DNA of 64,000 nucleotides from Buchnera aphidicola (Formosaphis micheliae) (GTDB lineage: Bacteria > Pseudomonadota > Gammaproteobacteria > Enterobacterales > Enterobacteriaceae): the NCBI RefSeq assembly GCF_039403185.1, contig NZ_CP135047.1, positions 186,001 to 250,000 of the forward strand, written 5' to 3'. The translations under genes were made by a program, and so were the position numbers. The notes under the pieces are model-generated. The model was given only the letters and a program-made list of their open reading frames with translations. It was not told where the DNA came from and ran no database searches. Positions 61,283 through 64,000 of the stretch are shown here, in pieces (the stretch's first letter is position 1; the number at the start of each line of letters is the position of its first letter).

Positions 61283-61735
61283 ATGTACATTAATCATAAA
61301 TATTGGATGCGATGTGCTTTAAAATTAGCTTATTGTGCTCAAAAAAACGGAGAAGTTCCAGTTGGAGCAATTTTAATATTTAATAATAAAGTTATAGGAG
61401 AAGGTTATAATTCCTCTATTTCTAAAAATGATCCTACAGCTCATGCAGAAATTATAGCATTACGTGCTGGAGGTAGAAAATTAAAAAATTATAGATTAAT
61501 GAATACTACATTATATGTTACTAAAGAACCTTGTATAATGTGTATTGGTGCAATTTTGAATAGTCGTATATATCAATTAGTATTGGGATCTCAAGTAAAT
61601 AATAAATATAGTATATTGAATATATTAAAAAAACAAAATATTACTAATCATAAGTTATATATTAAACAAAAAATATTAGAAAAAGAATGTAATAATATAT
61701 TATATCATTTTTTTAAAGATAAAAGAAAAACATAA
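61283..61735 (+). CDS. tadA: tRNA-specific adenosine deaminase TadA
   Basis: Converts A34 to inosine in tRNA-Arg(ACG). The zinc/catalytic residues are H54 and E56 in PTAHAEI and C84/C87 in EPCIMC. The 150 residues are shorter than E. coli (167). The loop equivalent to E. coli 105-117 is altered: R107 and D108 are Q and V here, and three residues are missing. Inosine-34 is needed to read CGN codons, so the enzyme should be essential. Confidence 0.95.
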   Translation: MYINHKYWMRCALKLAYCAQKNGEVPVGAILIFNNKVIGEGYNSSISKNDPTAHAEIIALRAGGRKLKNYRLMNTTLYVTKEPCIMCIGAILNSRIYQLVLGSQVNNKYSILNILKKQNITNHKLYIKQKILEKECNNILYHFFKDKRKT

Positions 61736-61771
61736 ATATAAATCATTTATATTTTTCTTTTAATTTTTAAA

Positions 61772-62152
61772 TTAATTTTCAAAAATTACGATAGAACATG
61801 CATATTTTTTTTCATCTGTTAAGTTAATATGGGTATATTTTATACCTATATGTTGTGCTAATATTTGTGCGTTTTTTAGTAATTTTAATTTAGATTTTCC
61901 ATGTTGATCATGATAAATTTCAAAATTATGAAATTCAATTCCATATTTCATTCCTGTTCCAAACGCTTTTGAAGCAGCTTCTTTAGCTGAAAAATGTTTA
62001 GCTAAGAAATTAATTTTATTTTTTTTTGTAAGATATTCATACCATTCATTGTCTGATAAAATACGTTTAGCAAAATCACTTCCTGAATATTTAATTATTT
62101 TTTTTATACGACAAATATTAACGATATCTATTCCAATTCCAACAATAGCCAT
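61772..62152 (-). CDS. acpS: holo-ACP synthase
   Basis: Transfers 4'-phosphopantetheine from CoA to acyl carrier protein. The N-terminal GIGIDIVNICRI holds the metal-binding Asp, and FLAKHFSAKEAASKAFGTG holds the catalytic Glu. The 126 residues match E. coli. It is the last gene of the rnc-era-acpS run; recO and pdxJ, which separate era from acpS in E. coli, are missing. FabZ uses its product. Confidence 0.95.
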   Translation of the reverse strand: MAIVGIGIDIVNICRIKKIIKYSGSDFAKRILSDNEWYEYLTKKNKINFLAKHFSAKEAASKAFGTGMKYGIEFHNFEIYHDQHGKSKLKLLKNAQILAQHIGIKYTHINLTDEKKYACSIVIFEN

Positions 62153-62213
62153 TTTAAAAGATGTTCCTTGTTTTCAAGATTTAGAATACATTCTCATGAT
62201 ATATTATAAATAA

Positions 62214-63065
62214 TTAATCATGTAAATCAATTTTTACCCATAAAAACAAACATATTTTTTTTTGTAATTTATTAGAAATTTCTTTTCTAGCCAATATATT
62301 AAATAATTTTATTTTTTTTCCTTTATTTCCAATAATAATTTTTTTATGATTTACGTTTTTTACTAAAATAATAGCATGAATTTTAATGTTTTTTTTAGTG
62401 TAATAATAAGACTCTATTTTAACTTTAATAGAATAAGGTAATTCCTGGTTAAAACAATAGATGATTTTTTCACGAATAATTTCAGATATTATGAAATATT
62501 TAGAACAATTTGTAATTTGTTTTTTAGGAAATTGATGTACAGAAATAGGCAAATGATTTTTAACGATATTAGATAATATTTCTATATTTTCTCCAGTTTT
62601 AGCTGAAACAAAAATTATTTCATTAGATAATATTTTACTTTTTAAAAAGTTAATATGAGGTAACAATTGATTTTTATTTTTTATTAAATCTATTTTATTT
62701 ATTACTATTATTGTAGGAATGTTGTTTTTTTTTATTTTTTTTGCTATCAATTCATCGTTATTATTCCATTTTATGTTTTCCGTAACAAATATAATTATAT
62801 TAGATGAATATATTGTTCTATCTATTTTTTTTTCTATTATTGATTTAGTATCTTTTTTTATTTGATATAGACCAGGAGTATCAATATAGATTGCTTGATA
62901 ATTATTATCTGTTTTAATACCTATCATATTTTCTTGAGTAGTATGAAGTTTAGGAGAAATAATAGATATTTTCTCTCCTATTAATTTGTTTAATATACTA
63001 GATTTTCCAGCATTAGACTTACCTATTATAGCAATTGTTCCAGAATACTGTGTATTATTTTTCAC
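62214..63065 (-). CDS. era: ribosome-assembly GTPase Era
   Basis: Binds the 3' end of 16S rRNA during 30S maturation. G1 is [10 protein letters not shown]3 is DTPG, G4 is NKID and G5 is SAKTG. A C-terminal KH domain contains [13 protein letters not shown]. The 283 residues are about 18 shorter than E. coli (301). Its ATG overlaps the rnc stop (ATGA), so the two are translationally coupled. Confidence 0.96.
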   Translation of the reverse strand: MKNNTQYSGTIAIIGKSNAGKSSILNKLIGEKISIISPKLHTTQENMIGIKTDNNYQAIYIDTPGLYQIKKDTKSIIEKKIDRTIYSSNIIIFVTENIKWNNNDELIAKKIKKNNIPTIIVINKIDLIKNKNQLLPHINFLKSKILSNEIIFVSAKTGENIEILSNIVKNHLPISVHQFPKKQITNCSKYFIISEIIREKIIYCFNQELPYSIKVKIESYYYTKKNIKIHAIILVKNVNHKKIIIGNKGKKIKLFNILARKEISNKLQKKICLFLWVKIDLHD

Positions 63066-63742
63066 TCTATCCCCAATTTTATTAATGCATTTTGAGCAGC
63101 ATTTTGTTCTGCTTTTCGACGACTAGCTCCTATTCCAATGGAATATTCTATAATTCCACTAATTGCACAATGAATTGTAAATTCTTGATTATGTGCTTCT
63201 CCATAAACTTGTTCAATTAAATAAGTAGGTAATGGTAAACGTTTTGCTTGTAAGTATTCTTGTAATCTTGTTTTTGGATCTTTTTGAGTATCTCCAGGGC
63301 TTATTTTTTTTAATCTTTTTGCATACCATGTTAAAATTAATTTTTCTACTGTATTTATATCACTATCTAAAAAAATACTACCAATTAAAGCTTCTACTGT
63401 ATTTGCTAAAATAGATTCTCGACGGAATCCTCCACTTTTTAATTCTCCTTGTCCTAATTGTAAATAATTTCCTAAATCAAATTCACTAGCTATTTCAGCT
63501 AAAGTATTACCTCTAACTAAAGTAGCTCGCATTCTACTCATGTCTCCTTCATCTACGTAAGGAAAATAATGATATAAAGCATTTGCAATTACAAAACTTA
63601 AAATAGAATCTCCTAAAAATTCTAGACGTTCATTATGTTTACTATTAGCACTTCGATGAGTTAAAGCTTGAGTTAAAAGTTCTTTTCTAATAAAAGTGTA
63701 ACCAAGTGTTTCTTGTAACTGATTTATTAGGATGCAATTCAT
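63062..63742 (-). CDS. rnc: ribonuclease III
   Basis: Double-strand-specific endonuclease that processes rRNA precursors. The signature [12 protein letters not shown] holds the catalytic acids near residue 40. A C-terminal dsRNA-binding domain runs from about residue 155 ([11 protein letters not shown]) to [13 protein letters not shown]. The 226 residues equal E. coli. The 26-bp helix flanking 16S in this window is a likely substrate. The order lepB-rnc-era is ancestral. Confidence 0.97.
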   Translation of the reverse strand: MNCILINQLQETLGYTFIRKELLTQALTHRSANSKHNERLEFLGDSILSFVIANALYHYFPYVDEGDMSRMRATLVRGNTLAEIASEFDLGNYLQLGQGELKSGGFRRESILANTVEALIGSIFLDSDINTVEKLILTWYAKRLKKISPGDTQKDPKTRLQEYLQAKRLPLPTYLIEQVYGEAHNQEFTIHCAISGIIEYSIGIGASRRKAEQNAAQNALIKLGIE

Positions 63743-63869
63743 ATTATTATATATTTTAATATTTTTTATTTAATTTTTGAAATAGTAATTTATAGTTATA
63801 AAAATTAATGTTCATTTTTTTAGGTACACCTAATTTATATGCGTAAAAATTTAGTTTAATAGAAATTGT

Positions 63870-64000
63870 TTAATTTAGAGTTCCAATTCTATTTAAGCGA
63901 ATTCCAGAAATCCATTTATGATCATTTTTTTCAATACTCATCCATATATATGTTGCTTTTCCTATTAAATTTTTAATTGGTACGAATCCCCAATAGCGAC
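63870..64000 (-). CDS. lepB: signal peptidase I, C-terminal fragment (window edge)
   Basis: Membrane-bound peptidase that cleaves Sec signal peptides. Only the last 43 codons are in the window. They read RYWGFVP (conserved C-terminal box E), then ATYIWMSIEK and GIRLNRIGTLN before TAA, matching the end of E. coli LepB. The rest lies beyond base 64000. It is upstream of rnc with a 127-base gap. DegP and BamA here carry signal peptides it would process. Confidence 0.93.
   Translation of the reverse strand, partial: RYWGFVPIKNLIGKATYIWMSIEKNDHKWISGIRLNRIGTLN

Overview
This window is a contiguous piece of a very AT-rich, gene-dense bacterial chromosome. It has the gene content, gene order and decay pattern of Buchnera aphidicola, the obligate aphid endosymbiont (Gammaproteobacteria). 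The evidence is synteny blocks that are colinear with E. coli (thrABC, aceEF-lpd, ftsA-ftsZ, ilvIH, rpsB-tsf-pyrH-frr, bamA-fabZ-rnhB-dnaE, flhBA, rnhA/dnaQ, rnc-era-acpS), a 16S rRNA gene separated from 23S/5S, and no mobile elements, phage genes or CRISPR. The host aphid cannot be named from the sequence. The assignment rests on recognition, not on a database search.

Layout. 1-5.5 kb: nadK (cut by the window start), tmRNA, grxD, rnt, sodA, pth, ychF. 5.5-10.3 kb: thrABC on the minus strand with a relic attenuator hairpin. 10.3-17.7 kb: dksA, truA, secA and guaC separated by long empty stretches. 17.7-24.5 kb: pyruvate dehydrogenase (aceE, aceF, lpd), then mtnN and erpA. 24.5-31.7 kb: ftsZ, ftsA, a 1.4-kb empty gap where the mur/ftsI/ftsW cluster would be expected, rsmH, ilvH and ilvI. 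32.4-42.9 kb: degP, dapD, map, rpsB, tsf, pyrH, frr, a gap where dxr/uppS would be expected, bamA and fabZ. 43-54.2 kb: rnhB, dnaE, proS, flhB, flhA, argS. 54.4-58.6 kb: the 16S rRNA-tRNA-Ile-tRNA-Ala unit, gloB, rnhA, dnaQ and tRNA-Asp. 59-64 kb: gpt, grpE, smpB, tadA, acpS, era, rnc and the 3' end of lepB.

How it works together. The window combines core information processing (replication, tRNA and rRNA maturation, ribosome rescue by SmpB plus tmRNA, protein export) with amino-acid supply (threonine, branched-chain and lysine pathway steps). Everything for building peptidoglycan that would be expected here is gone, while FtsZ and FtsA remain. Threonine production appears to have lost its brakes at both the transcript level (leader peptide missing) and the enzyme level (allosteric glycines of ThrA replaced), whereas the valine-sensing residues of IlvH are intact.

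The most useful leads are the ThrA/attenuator pair, the twin 13-bp palindromes upstream of pyrH, substitutions at known functional positions in ProRS, RNase HII, TadA and FlhB, the tRNA-Ala/gloB overlap, and the altered tmRNA tag. I found no clearly new multi-gene system. Most of the novelty is in residue-level and regulatory erosion. All comparisons to E. coli are from memory and should be confirmed by alignment.
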